Position numbers and translations under genes: made by a program. A stretch of DNA of 64,000 nucleotides, from NCBI RefSeq assembly GCF_010548275.1, contig NZ_JAAGLT010000022.1, positions 1 through 64,000 on the forward strand. Direction: 5' to 3'. Below are positions 39,570-47,327 of the stretch, one piece after another (the first letter of the stretch is position 1; each line of letters begins with the position of its first letter). The notes under the pieces were generated by a model. The model did not search any database and was not told the DNA's origin. It worked only from the letters and a program-made list of their open reading frames with translations. Origin of the DNA: Streptomyces sp. SID12488 (lineage in GTDB: Bacteria; Actinomycetota; Actinomycetes; Streptomycetales; Streptomycetaceae).

Positions 39570-42221
39570 TCACCTCATCGCCCGTACGCCCTCCCGCAGA
39601 AACCCGCCCGTCCGGGAACGGGCCCCGCCAAGCGCCCCCGCCGCCTCCGCGATCTGCTCCGGTGTTCCCTCCGCGACCACGAGTCCTCCCCCGGCGCCGC
39701 CCTCCGGGCCGAGGTCGATGATCCAGTCGGAGGCGCGCATGACGTCGAGGTTGTGCTCGATCGTGACGACCGAGTGTCCCGCGTCGACGAGGCGTTGGAG
39801 TACGTCGAGGAGGCGCGCGGTGTCGGCGGCGTGCAGGCCTGTGGTCGGCTCGTCGAGGAGGTACAGGGTGCGGCCGGTCGCGCGGCGCCCCAACTCCTTC
39901 GCCAGCTTGAGGCGTTGGGCCTCGCCGCCGGAGATGGTGGTGGCGGGCTGACCCAGGGGCAGGTAGCCGAGGCCCACGTCCGAGAGCCGTTGCAGGCGGG
40001 CGGCGATCTGCCGTACGCCCCGGAAGACGGTGAGCGCCTCGTCAACCGTGGCGGCCAGCACCCCGGCGATGTCGTACCCCTCGTAACGCACCGCGAGCAC
40101 CTCGCTCCGGAACCGGCGGCCCCGGCAGCCCGGGCACCGCACCTCCACCGCGGGCAGGAAGTGCATGTGCACGGCGAGCACACCGGCGCCCTCGCACCGT
40201 TCGCAGCGCCCGCCGGGCACGTTGAAGGAGAAGGCTGCCGGAGTCAGCCCCCGCGACCTCGCCGTCTCCTGCGCGGCGAAGAGTTCCCTGACCGGGGTGA
40301 AGACGTCCGCGTACGTCGCCGCGTTCGAGCGCGGGAGGCGGCTGATCGGCTCCTGGTCGATCGTCACGACCTTGTCGAGGTGCTCCCAGCCGTCGATACC
40401 GTCATGCTCCCCCGGGGACATCATGGCGGCCGACAACACCCGTCCCGTGTCGAGGCGTTGATGTGCAGCCCTGCCCAACACGTCGAGTATCAGCGTCGAC
40501 TTGCCCGAGCCGGACGGTCCGGTGACCGTCACCAGCCGCCCGAGCGGAATCCGTACGGTGACGTCCCCGAGGTTGTGGGCACGAGCACCGCGAATCACCA
40601 ACTCCGCGTTCGTATCGGGACGTTGCTTGCTTACGGGGTGCTGGAGCCGGCCCGACAGATACGCCCCGGTGACGGACCCCTCCGTCGCCGCCACCTCATC
40701 CGGGGTTCCCTCGGCGACGACCCGGCCGCCGTCCCGGCCCGCGCCCGGACCGATGTCGACGACATGGTCGGCGGCCCACAGCACGTCCAGGTCGTGCTCG
40801 ATGACGAGGACCGTGTTGCCCAGGTCCCGCAGGCGGCGCAGTACGTCGATGAGGCGGGCCGTGTCGGCGGGGTGCAGCCCGATGGTCGGCTCGTCGAGGA
40901 CGTACAGCATGCCGGTGAGGCCCGAGCCGAGCAGCGCGGCCAGGCGCAGCCGCTGGGACTCGCCCGCGGAGAGGCTGGTGCTCGACCGGTCGAGGGTGAG
41001 GTAGCCGACCCCGGTGTCGACGAGCCGGCGTACCCGTTCCTCCAGGTCGGCGACGACCGGTTCGGCGAACCGCCACTCGTCCCCGGTGGAGAACGCCCTC
41101 AACTCCGCTACCCAGTCCGCGAGTTCGTCGAGCGGGAGACGGGACGCCTCTGTGATGCCGAGCCCGTGCACGGTGACGGCCCGGCTCTCGGCGCGCAGCC
41201 GTGTTCCCGCGCACGCCCCGCAGGTCTCCTTCACCATCGAGCGCTCGGCCTTCTGCCGGTAGGCGGTGTCGTCGACGCGGTCGGCGTAGCGCCGCATGAA
41301 CGCGGTGACGACGCCCTCGAAACGGCCCGCGGAGACGGTGGCCGGGGGCTCGATGCCGAGGGCCCCGAGGGTGGGGAGGTGACTGCGGAACTCCGGCGAC
41401 TCGACCCCGTACAGGAGCAAGTCCCTCGCGGGTGTAGGTAGTTCCGCCACCGGGGTATCCGTGTCGAAGGTGAGGTCGTAGTGGTGGGCCGCGGCTCGCA
41501 GCAGGGGCAGGTTCCGCTCGACGAGCTGCCTGGGCCAGCCGCGCACCGCACCGGCGGCGACGCTCGACTTCTCGTCGACCAGGGTCCGTACGTCCACCCG
41601 GATCACCTCGCCGAGCCCGGTGCAGGACGGGCAGGCACCGGCGGGCTTGTTGAAGGAGAAGGAGCCCATGACGAGTTGGGGCACGGGGGTGGAGCAGTTC
41701 GGGCAGGTGGCGTACTCCCCCTCCACTCCCACCTCGTTCTCCGCTCCCGCCTCCGCCTCCTCGTCGCTCTCCGGGTCGTGGGCGTACGACGGCGGGATCT
41801 CCGCCCCGCAGCCGGGGCACGGGCGTACGCCGATCCGGGACCACAGCAGCCGCAGATAGGTGAAGACCTCGGTCGCCGTGCCGACCGTCGAGCGCGGGCC
41901 GCGCCCTGCCGGACGCTGGTCGACGCTGACGGATGGGGACAGGCCGGTGATCGAGTCGACGGAGGGCCGGCTGACACCGGCGGTCGCCACGCCCCACGCC
42001 TCCATGTACTGCCGGTGGCTCTCCCGGTGCAGGGTGTCGAGGACGAGCGTGGACTTGCCGGAGCCGGAGAGACCGGTCACGACTACCAGCTTCTGCTTCG
42101 GGATCGTGAGCGAGATGTTCTTGAGGTTGTGGAGACGGGCACCTTTGATGTGCATCACGGAACTTCGGTCATCCATACCTTCAAGTTTTTCATTGAAGTT
42201 CTTGTTGAGGCTTTCCCTCAT
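39570..42221 (-). CDS. UvrA-like ABC-ATPase (excinuclease A paralogue, resistance type)
   Basis: 883 residues with two ABC modules: Walker A GLSGSGKST (N-terminal) and GPSGSGKST (C-terminal), signatures LSAGESQRLRLA and ISGGEAQRLKLA, Walker B LYVLDEPTIGLH and LYLLDEPTTGLH. The zinc finger CPGCGAEI ... CPNCSTP and FNVPGGRCERCEG are those of UvrA. It lacks the size of true UvrA (~940-1000 residues) and its own start region; such paralogues accompany DNA-damaging drug resistance. It is divergent from a double-HTH MerR regulator, which supports a drug-response role. ATG 42221 with GAGGG; an alternative ATG at 42176 (MDDRSS) also has a ribosome site. Confidence 0.87.
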   Translation of the reverse strand: MRESLNKNFNEKLEGMDDRSSVMHIKGARLHNLKNISLTIPKQKLVVVTGLSGSGKSTLVLDTLHRESHRQYMEAWGVATAGVSRPSVDSITGLSPSVSVDQRPAGRGPRSTVGTATEVFTYLRLLWSRIGVRPCPGCGAEIPPSYAHDPESDEEAEAGAENEVGVEGEYATCPNCSTPVPQLVMGSFSFNKPAGACPSCTGLGEVIRVDVRTLVDEKSSVAAGAVRGWPRQLVERNLPLLRAAAHHYDLTFDTDTPVAELPTPARDLLLYGVESPEFRSHLPTLGALGIEPPATVSAGRFEGVVTAFMRRYADRVDDTAYRQKAERSMVKETCGACAGTRLRAESRAVTVHGLGITEASRLPLDELADWVAELRAFSTGDEWRFAEPVVADLEERVRRLVDTGVGYLTLDRSSTSLSAGESQRLRLAALLGSGLTGMLYVLDEPTIGLHPADTARLIDVLRRLRDLGNTVLVIEHDLDVLWAADHVVDIGPGAGRDGGRVVAEGTPDEVAATEGSVTGAYLSGRLQHPVSKQRPDTNAELVIRGARAHNLGDVTVRIPLGRLVTVTGPSGSGKSTLILDVLGRAAHQRLDTGRVLSAAMMSPGEHDGIDGWEHLDKVVTIDQEPISRLPRSNAATYADVFTPVRELFAAQETARSRGLTPAAFSFNVPGGRCERCEGAGVLAVHMHFLPAVEVRCPGCRGRRFRSEVLAVRYEGYDIAGVLAATVDEALTVFRGVRQIAARLQRLSDVGLGYLPLGQPATTISGGEAQRLKLAKELGRRATGRTLYLLDEPTTGLHAADTARLLDVLQRLVDAGHSVVTIEHNLDVMRASDWIIDLGPEGGAGGGLVVAEGTPEQIAEAAGALGGARSRTGGFLREGVRAMR

Positions 42222-42267
42222 AAACCCTCGGATTGACTTGGCTTGACTGCCTCTAAGCTTCAAATCC
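42222..42267. promoter_or_regulatory. Divergent promoter region between the UvrA-like and MerR genes
   Basis: Plus-strand TTGACT boxes at 42233 and 42243 and a TAAGCT at 42254-42259 fit a MerR-family promoter around a partial dyad TTGACT...CTTCAA (42243-42264). MerR regulators usually act from such a short divergent spacer and control both genes. Exact -10/-35 spacing is uncertain. Confidence 0.4.
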
Positions 42268-43017
42268 GTGACGAACCATGAGGTACGGCTGCGGCCCGTC
42301 GACCTGGCCCGGCTGGCAGGCCTGTCGACGCAGCAGATCCGCAACTACGAGGACGCGGGCGTGCTGCCCCCGGCGGCACGGACGGAGTCGGGCTACCGCG
42401 TCTTCGGGGACGTACACCGCCGTGCGCTGCTCACCTACCGGGCCCTGCAGCCCGGGTACGGGCCACTCGCGGCGACCGCCGTCATGCGCACCCTGCACGA
42501 CGGGGACCTGCCCGGTGCCCTCGCGCTCGTGGACGCGGCGCACGCCGGGCTGCACGAGCAGCGGACGGCCCTGCGGGCGACACGCGAGGCCCTGGAGGCG
42601 CTGGCCGGCCGACGGGCCCCGAGGGCGACGGCCCCCACGGCCGACCTGCGGATCGGCGAGGTGGCCGCGCTGCTCGGCGTACGGACGTCCGCGCTGCGGG
42701 TGTGGGAGGCGGCGGGCCTGCTCACCCCGGCCCGCGAACGCGGCACGCGCTACCGGCAGTTCGGCCCCGACGACATCCGCGACGCCCGCCTGATCCAGAC
42801 CCTCCGCCGCAGCCACTACCTCCTGGACCAGATCCGTCCGGTACTGGAGGAACTGCGCCGGGAGGGCGGCACGGAGGCACTGCGAGCGGCGGTCGCGGCA
42901 CGCGGGGAGGCACTGGCGGGGCGTACCCGAGCGATGCTGGCGGGGGCGGGGCGGCTGGCGGAGTACCTCGACCATATGGACCTCATGGACAACATCGAGC
43001 GGGCCGCGAACAGTTAA
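42268..43017 (+). CDS. MerR-family regulator with two HTH domains (TioE-like)
   Basis: 249 residues. The first HTH (VDLARLAGLSTQQIRNYEDAGVLPPAARTESGYRVF) and a second one (RIGEVAALLGVRTSALRVWEAAGLLTPARERGTRYRQFGPDDI) lie about 125 residues apart. This tandem arrangement is typical of the TioE-like subfamily linked to drug resistance. The GTG at 42268 starts 46 bases from the divergent UvrA-like gene. It probably senses a compound and activates that gene. Confidence 0.85.
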   Translation: MTNHEVRLRPVDLARLAGLSTQQIRNYEDAGVLPPAARTESGYRVFGDVHRRALLTYRALQPGYGPLAATAVMRTLHDGDLPGALALVDAAHAGLHEQRTALRATREALEALAGRRAPRATAPTADLRIGEVAALLGVRTSALRVWEAAGLLTPARERGTRYRQFGPDDIRDARLIQTLRRSHYLLDQIRPVLEELRREGGTEALRAAVAARGEALAGRTRAMLAGAGRLAEYLDHMDLMDNIERAANS

Positions 43018-43337
43018 GGCACCAGATCCCGCATCACCGCACGCGGCAGCGACGGATTGCCCGTCGCCGCCTCCGCCACCTGCCAGTCATCGTCGGCGAG
43101 CAGCTCCACGACGGCCGGGGGCGGGAGTGCCGGGTGGCCGGCGGCAAGGGATCTCGCCTCGTCGTCCTCCAGGCAGGCGAGCAGCGCCCCAGGTGTCGCG
43201 TTGCGGTGCCGGGCGATCTCGCGCAACGCCTTCTTCACCGGCGGCCTGTGACGGGTGAGGTCCTCCAGCAGCGCCCCCGACGCCTCCGGGTTGGTCGCCA
43301 CCTTGGCGAGGACCCGGACCCCGTGCCGATCGACCAT
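43014..43337 (-). pseudogene. Leucine-rich-repeat-variant (LRV) protein, truncated
   Basis: The minus strand encodes AKVATNPEASGALLEDLTRHRPPVKKALREIARHRNATPGALLACLEDDEARSLAAGHPALP in outline, the repeating helix pattern of LRV/HEAT-like proteins in Streptomyces. The family normally continues at the N-terminus (LSEAQLRDMV can still be read up to about 43380), but that stretch is lost under the 5' end of the transglutaminase gene on the other strand. A short ATG at 43337 would give 107 residues. It is likely a fragment left after rearrangement; it may also be a small live gene. Confidence 0.55.
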
Positions 43338-43367
43338 GTCACGGAGCTGTGCCTCGGAGAGGCCGGG

Positions 43368-44225
43368 GTGCGGCTCGCCCGTCTGTACGCCGGCCTCCCC
43401 TCCGACCCCACTCAACTCGCGCGTACAGCGCGGGATTTGCTGATCCACCGGGGCGAGGGCGACCAGTTCCGGCACACGCATCCCACCGACCGGCTGCACC
43501 ACGACGCCGATACCCGCTACGTCGACGACATCCTCCGGATCGTCATCGCGCGCGACGGCTCCGCGCTGACCCGGCGGCGCTCGGCCGGGGACCGGTTCGT
43601 CGGTGTCTGCCGGGACTTCGCGCTGCTGCACTGCTCGCTGCTGCGGCACAGCGGCGTTCCCGCCCGGGTGCGGTCCGGGTTCGCCGACTACTTCCGGACG
43701 GACGGGTTCCACTGCGACCACGTGGTCACCGAGTACTGGGACGACGCGCGCGGCTGGCTCCTCGCCGACGCGCAGCTCGCCGATCCGGACGTGACGACCG
43801 GCGGTCGCCTCGACTTCGACCCGATGGACGTACCACGTGACCGTTTCCAGGTCGCGGGCCGCGCCTGGCGGGACATCCGGGCCGGTGACGCCGACCCCGG
43901 TACCTTCGGGCTGTACCCGGACGGGCCGTTGAACGGCGAGTGGTTCGTGGCCGGCAACGTGCGGCTCGACCTCGCCGCGCTGAACAAGGTGGAGACCCTG
44001 CTGTGGGACATCTGGGGGACGGAGGCCGAGGCGGACGGGCAGACCATGACCGAGCCTCTTCGTGAGCTGTACGACCGGGTGTCAGTGATCGTCGCCCCCG
44101 ACGACGTTCCCTTCGAGGCCGCCCGGCGGATCTTCGCCGCGGAGGACGGGCTGCGGACGCCGAACACCGTGCTGGAGATGTCCGAGTACAACCCACCACG
44201 TCACGTCACCCTCCGGCCCTTCTGA
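43368..44225 (+). CDS. Transglutaminase-like protein
   Basis: 285 residues. The core GDRFVGVCRDFALLHCSLLRHSGVPARVRSGFADY holds the catalytic Cys; the downstream HCDHVVTEYWDDARGWLLADAQL gives the His and Asp of the transglutaminase triad. Such microbial proteins act as cysteine proteases or cross-linkers; substrate unknown. There is no signal peptide. A GTG at 43368 with GGAGAGG five bases upstream is chosen; longer upstream frames run through the LRV fragment. The C-terminus (PFEAARRIFAAEDGLRTPNTVLEMSEYNP) is conserved in the family. Confidence 0.8.
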   Translation: MRLARLYAGLPSDPTQLARTARDLLIHRGEGDQFRHTHPTDRLHHDADTRYVDDILRIVIARDGSALTRRRSAGDRFVGVCRDFALLHCSLLRHSGVPARVRSGFADYFRTDGFHCDHVVTEYWDDARGWLLADAQLADPDVTTGGRLDFDPMDVPRDRFQVAGRAWRDIRAGDADPGTFGLYPDGPLNGEWFVAGNVRLDLAALNKVETLLWDIWGTEAEADGQTMTEPLRELYDRVSVIVAPDDVPFEAARRIFAAEDGLRTPNTVLEMSEYNPPRHVTLRPF

Positions 44226-44244
44226 CTCCTCCCCCGCCGACCGC

Positions 44245-45525
44245 CTACGCCACCGTCCGCAGACCACCCGCTCCCAGCCCCGCCCCAGCCCCCGTCCCCC
44301 GCACCACCCGCCACGCGCAGGCCGCCGTGAGCAGCTCGCCCAGCAGGTCCGGGTCGTCGATCTCCAGGCCGAGGAGGGACTCGATGCGTTCCAGGCGCTG
44401 GTAGAGGGACTGGCGGCCGATGTGAAGGAGGGTCGCCGTGCGGGTGGGTGAGCAGCCGTTGCGGAGGTGGACCTCCAGGGTGCGGACCAGGTCGCTGGGG
44501 TGGGCCGCCTCCCACGCCAGGAGCGGGCCCAGGGTGTGCTGGACCAGACGGCTCAGGCGGTCGTGGTTGGCGTCGACGCCCCCTCGGGTCAGTTCGCGTT
44601 CGAGGGCGAGGGCCCGGGACGACGTCACCAGGGGGCCCTGCGGGGCGTTCGGCTCCGGTGGCGGCACCGTCAGTGCCAGTTCCAGGGTCGTACGGGCCGC
44701 GCGCAGCGTCTCGCTCCAGCGCAGCCAGCCGTTGCCGGCGTCGACGGCGTGGCCCACGGCGACGGTGAGGCCGGGGGCAGCGGCAGCCGTGCGGAAGGCG
44801 TCCTGCACCGCCCGTACCGGGTCCCGTCCCGTCTTCGCCCCCGGCGCCGGCCGCACCGCGAGGAGGGCGAGCACGTCCCCGGGGAAGGCGGCCCGCAGCA
44901 CCGCCCCGCCCAGGATGCGCGCCGCCCGGTCGACCGCACCGACGTCCCGTGTGCCGTGTACGGAGACGCCGATCAGGCGGGCGCCGGGCCCGGGGTGGAA
45001 GCCCGCGAGGGCGGCGCGGGCCTCGACCTCGGGCTGGTTGAGGGCCTGGCCGTCGGCGAGGTCGGCGAGCAGAGCGGCGGTGTGGTCGTCGCCCCAGGGG
45101 CGGACCACCGTACGGCCGGACAGGCCCCGGGCGACGATCGCGCGGTTGGCGGCCTCCGTGATGCGTACGAAGGGGACGACTCGGCGCAGGGCGAGGAGGG
45201 GCAGACCGAGACGGCGGGCCTCGTCCGTCACCTCGGTTGGCATGGCGGGCAGCGAGCGGCCGATCTCCACGGCCAGGCCCGCCGCGCCCCGGGCGGTCAG
45301 CTCCCGGACGTAGCGGCGCCGTACCTCCTCGTCGGTGTCGGTGAGGCCGAAACCGTTGGTCAGCAGCAGTTCGCCGCCGTCGAGGAAGTTCGCGCCCTCG
45401 TACACCTCGCTGGAGTGCACCCAGCGCACGGGCCGGTCCAACGCGGCCTCGCCGGTGAGGAGTTCGGGCTCGGCGGCGCGGACCGGGTCTAGGGCCAGGA
45501 CTTCACGGAGGGTGAGTGCGGGCAC
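44245..45525 (-). CDS. PucR-family transcriptional regulator
   Basis: 426 residues. The N-terminal PucR domain (VPALTLREVLALDPVRAAEPELL, RWVHSSEVYEGANFLDGGELLLTNGFGL) and the C-terminal PucR-type HTH (LVRTLEVHLRNGCSPTRTATLLHIGRQSLYQRLERIESLLG) are typical of purine-catabolism regulators. The GTG at 45525 has GGGAGG upstream. It is divergent from a cytosine deaminase gene and 2OG-dioxygenase-like gene, so it most likely controls nitrogen release from pyrimidines or purines. Confidence 0.88.
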   Translation of the reverse strand: MPALTLREVLALDPVRAAEPELLTGEAALDRPVRWVHSSEVYEGANFLDGGELLLTNGFGLTDTDEEVRRRYVRELTARGAAGLAVEIGRSLPAMPTEVTDEARRLGLPLLALRRVVPFVRITEAANRAIVARGLSGRTVVRPWGDDHTAALLADLADGQALNQPEVEARAALAGFHPGPGARLIGVSVHGTRDVGAVDRAARILGGAVLRAAFPGDVLALLAVRPAPGAKTGRDPVRAVQDAFRTAAAAPGLTVAVGHAVDAGNGWLRWSETLRAARTTLELALTVPPPEPNAPQGPLVTSSRALALERELTRGGVDANHDRLSRLVQHTLGPLLAWEAAHPSDLVRTLEVHLRNGCSPTRTATLLHIGRQSLYQRLERIESLLGLEIDDPDLLGELLTAACAWRVVRGTGAGAGLGAGGLRTVA

Positions 45526-45625
45526 GGGTGCCTCCCAAGGCGCTGACACTTCGTCCTGCTGCGGGATGCCCGGAGAGTACTTTCCGCACGTTGCCCCGGT
45601 GTTTCCGCCGAAGGAGAGTGAACCC

Positions 45626-46174
45626 ATGTATCCGGAAGATCGGCCAGGTTGGGCGGATCGGGCAGATCAAATGGATCAAGTGGATCAGGTGGATCAGGTG
45701 GATCAGGGAGACCGGATGGATCAGCTGGATCAGGCACTGGCACGCTCATGGCTCGCCGTCGCCGTCGAGGAGGCCCGCGCCGGGCTCGCCGAGGGCGGCA
45801 TCCCGATCGGTGCCGCGCTCTACGGCGCCGACGGCACGCTGCTCGGGAGTGGGCACAACCGGCGCGTCCAGGACGGCGACCCCTCGGCGCACGGCGAGAC
45901 CGCCGCGTTCCGGAACGCGGGACGGCAGCGTTCGTACCGTGGGACGACCATGGTCACCACGCTCTCCCCATGCTGGTACTGCTCCGGTCTGGTGAGGCAG
46001 TTCGGTATCTCCCGGGTGGTCGTGGGAGAGGCCGTCACCTTTCACGGCGGCCACGACTGGCTCGCCGAGCACGGCGTCGAGATCGTGCTGCTCGACGATC
46101 CCGAGTGCGTCGGAATGATGCGCGACTTCATCACGAACAATCCCGCACTGTGGAATGAGGACATCGGTGAGTAA
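45626..46174 (+). CDS. Cytosine deaminase, fungal-type (CDA superfamily)
   Basis: 182 residues. The zinc motifs HGE (AHGETAAF) and PCxxC (SPCWYC) are intact. The body tracks yeast Fcy1 closely: IPIGAALYGADGTLLGSGHNRRVQDGDPSAHGE, TTLSPCWYCSGLV, VVVGEAVTFHGG, ECVGMMRDFI and the final W.EDIGE. It therefore would deaminate cytosine to uracil rather than act on nucleosides or tRNA. The N-terminal 35 residues carry a VDQ-repeat tail (about residues 14-35) absent from homologues. ATG 45626, AAGGAG upstream. Coupled to the next gene by overlap. Confidence 0.86.
   Translation: MYPEDRPGWADRADQMDQVDQVDQVDQGDRMDQLDQALARSWLAVAVEEARAGLAEGGIPIGAALYGADGTLLGSGHNRRVQDGDPSAHGETAAFRNAGRQRSYRGTTMVTTLSPCWYCSGLVRQFGISRVVVGEAVTFHGGHDWLAEHGVEIVLLDDPECVGMMRDFITNNPALWNEDIGE
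45654..45735 (+). repeat. Nine-base tandem repeat (TGGATCAGG) encoding a VDQ/MDQ tract
   Basis: TGGATCA(A/G)(G/A) recurs about seven times between 45654 and 45735, making residues DQMDQVDQVDQVDQ... of the deaminase. The repeat is in frame, so slippage adds or removes three residues per unit. Homologous deaminases lack it. Confidence 0.75.
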
Positions 46175-47174
46175 CACCACGTCGAGCGACCCCACGTCGG
46201 CGGCGGCCCCCGCCGCACCCCGTATCCCCACCGTCGACCTGCGGCCCTGGCTGTCCGGCGACGCGGAGGCCCGGGCCGACATCGCCCGTACCGTCGACTC
46301 CGCGCTCCAGACCGCCGGTTTCCTGCTGGTCACCGGGCACGGGGTCGACCCCGCCCTGCGGGCCGGTATCCGGGAGGCGGCCCGCGCCTTCTTCGCGCTG
46401 CCCGCCGAGGTGAAGGAGCGGTACACGGCGAAGGTCGGCGGGAGGGGGTGGCTGGGTCCTGGGGCCGAGGCCAACGGGTACTCGGAGGGGACCGAGACCC
46501 CGCCGGACCTGAAGGAGTCGCTGACCTTCGCGACGCACGACCCCTTCGACGACCCGGCCGTCAACGCCGAGTGGTACGCGCCCAACGTGTGGCCCGCCGA
46601 GGCGCCCGAGCTGCGGAGGCTGTGCGAGGAGTATCTCGACCGGATGGCCGAGCTGGAGAAGGAGCTGCTCACCCTCCTCGGGTCCGCTCTCGGGCTCCAA
46701 CCCGACTTCTTCTCCCGGCACATGGACCATCCGACGTACGGGTTCAACATCAACTGGTATCCGGGGGTGGAAGTGGTCGGCGAGCCGGAGCCGGGGCAGT
46801 TCCGGATCGGGCCGCACACCGACTTCGGGACGGTCACCATCCTCGACCGGCAGGCCGGGAAGGGCGGGCTGCAGGTCTACACCGACGAGGGCGGGTGGGA
46901 GGACGCGCCCTTCGACCCCGAGGCGTTCACCATCAACATCGGTGACCTGATGGCCCGTTGGACCGGCGACCGCTGGCGCTCGGGCCGACACCGGGTGCTG
47001 CCGCCGCCGGCCGACTCCCCCGCCGAGGAGCTGATGTCCCTCGTCTACTTCGGCGAGTGCACCCCGGGCACGATCGTCGAGTCGGTACCCGCGCCGGTCG
47101 GCCGGGTCGCCTACGAGGCCTTCGACTCGCACGTCTATCTCCGGGGCCAGCTGGACTCGATCACCGTCGACTGA
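46167..47174 (+). CDS. Isopenicillin-N-synthase-like 2-oxoglutarate/Fe(II) dioxygenase
   Basis: 335 residues. The N-terminal DIOX_N domain (PTVDLRPWLSGDAEARADIARTVDSALQTAGFLLVTGHGV) and the core with the iron ligands HTD (GPHTDFGTVTIL) and the later His (SGRHRVLPPP) are present; the conserved Arg/Ser for 2-oxoglutarate falls in the RHRV... region. It would hydroxylate or oxidise a small molecule. The GTG at 46167 overlaps the deaminase stop by eight bases, with GAGG upstream, so translation is coupled. A pyrimidine-catabolic or nucleoside-modifying role is plausible. Confidence 0.84.
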   Translation: MSNTTSSDPTSAAAPAAPRIPTVDLRPWLSGDAEARADIARTVDSALQTAGFLLVTGHGVDPALRAGIREAARAFFALPAEVKERYTAKVGGRGWLGPGAEANGYSEGTETPPDLKESLTFATHDPFDDPAVNAEWYAPNVWPAEAPELRRLCEEYLDRMAELEKELLTLLGSALGLQPDFFSRHMDHPTYGFNINWYPGVEVVGEPEPGQFRIGPHTDFGTVTILDRQAGKGGLQVYTDEGGWEDAPFDPEAFTINIGDLMARWTGDRWRSGRHRVLPPPADSPAEELMSLVYFGECTPGTIVESVPAPVGRVAYEAFDSHVYLRGQLDSITVD

Positions 47175-47272
47175 GGGAACGTACAGAAGGCGAGCATCGG
47201 GCCGACAATTTCGTAACACAACGGACATCACGCGCTCTGGTCCTATCCAACTCCCTCTTCCTACACTGGTGT

Positions 47273-47284
47273 TGCAGTACTGCA
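47273..47284. promoter_or_regulatory. 12-bp palindrome upstream of the NTPase gene
   Basis: TGCAGTACTGCA is perfectly self-complementary and lies just downstream of a TACACT -10-like box (47262-47267), 44 bases before the NTPase GTG. It may be an operator for this two-gene unit. The 153-base gap between the dioxygenase and NTPase genes holds no gene. Confidence 0.4.
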
Positions 47285-47327
47285 CAGCAGACTGGACAGC
47301 GAGCCAGGCCCCAGGGGGAGGGATGCG

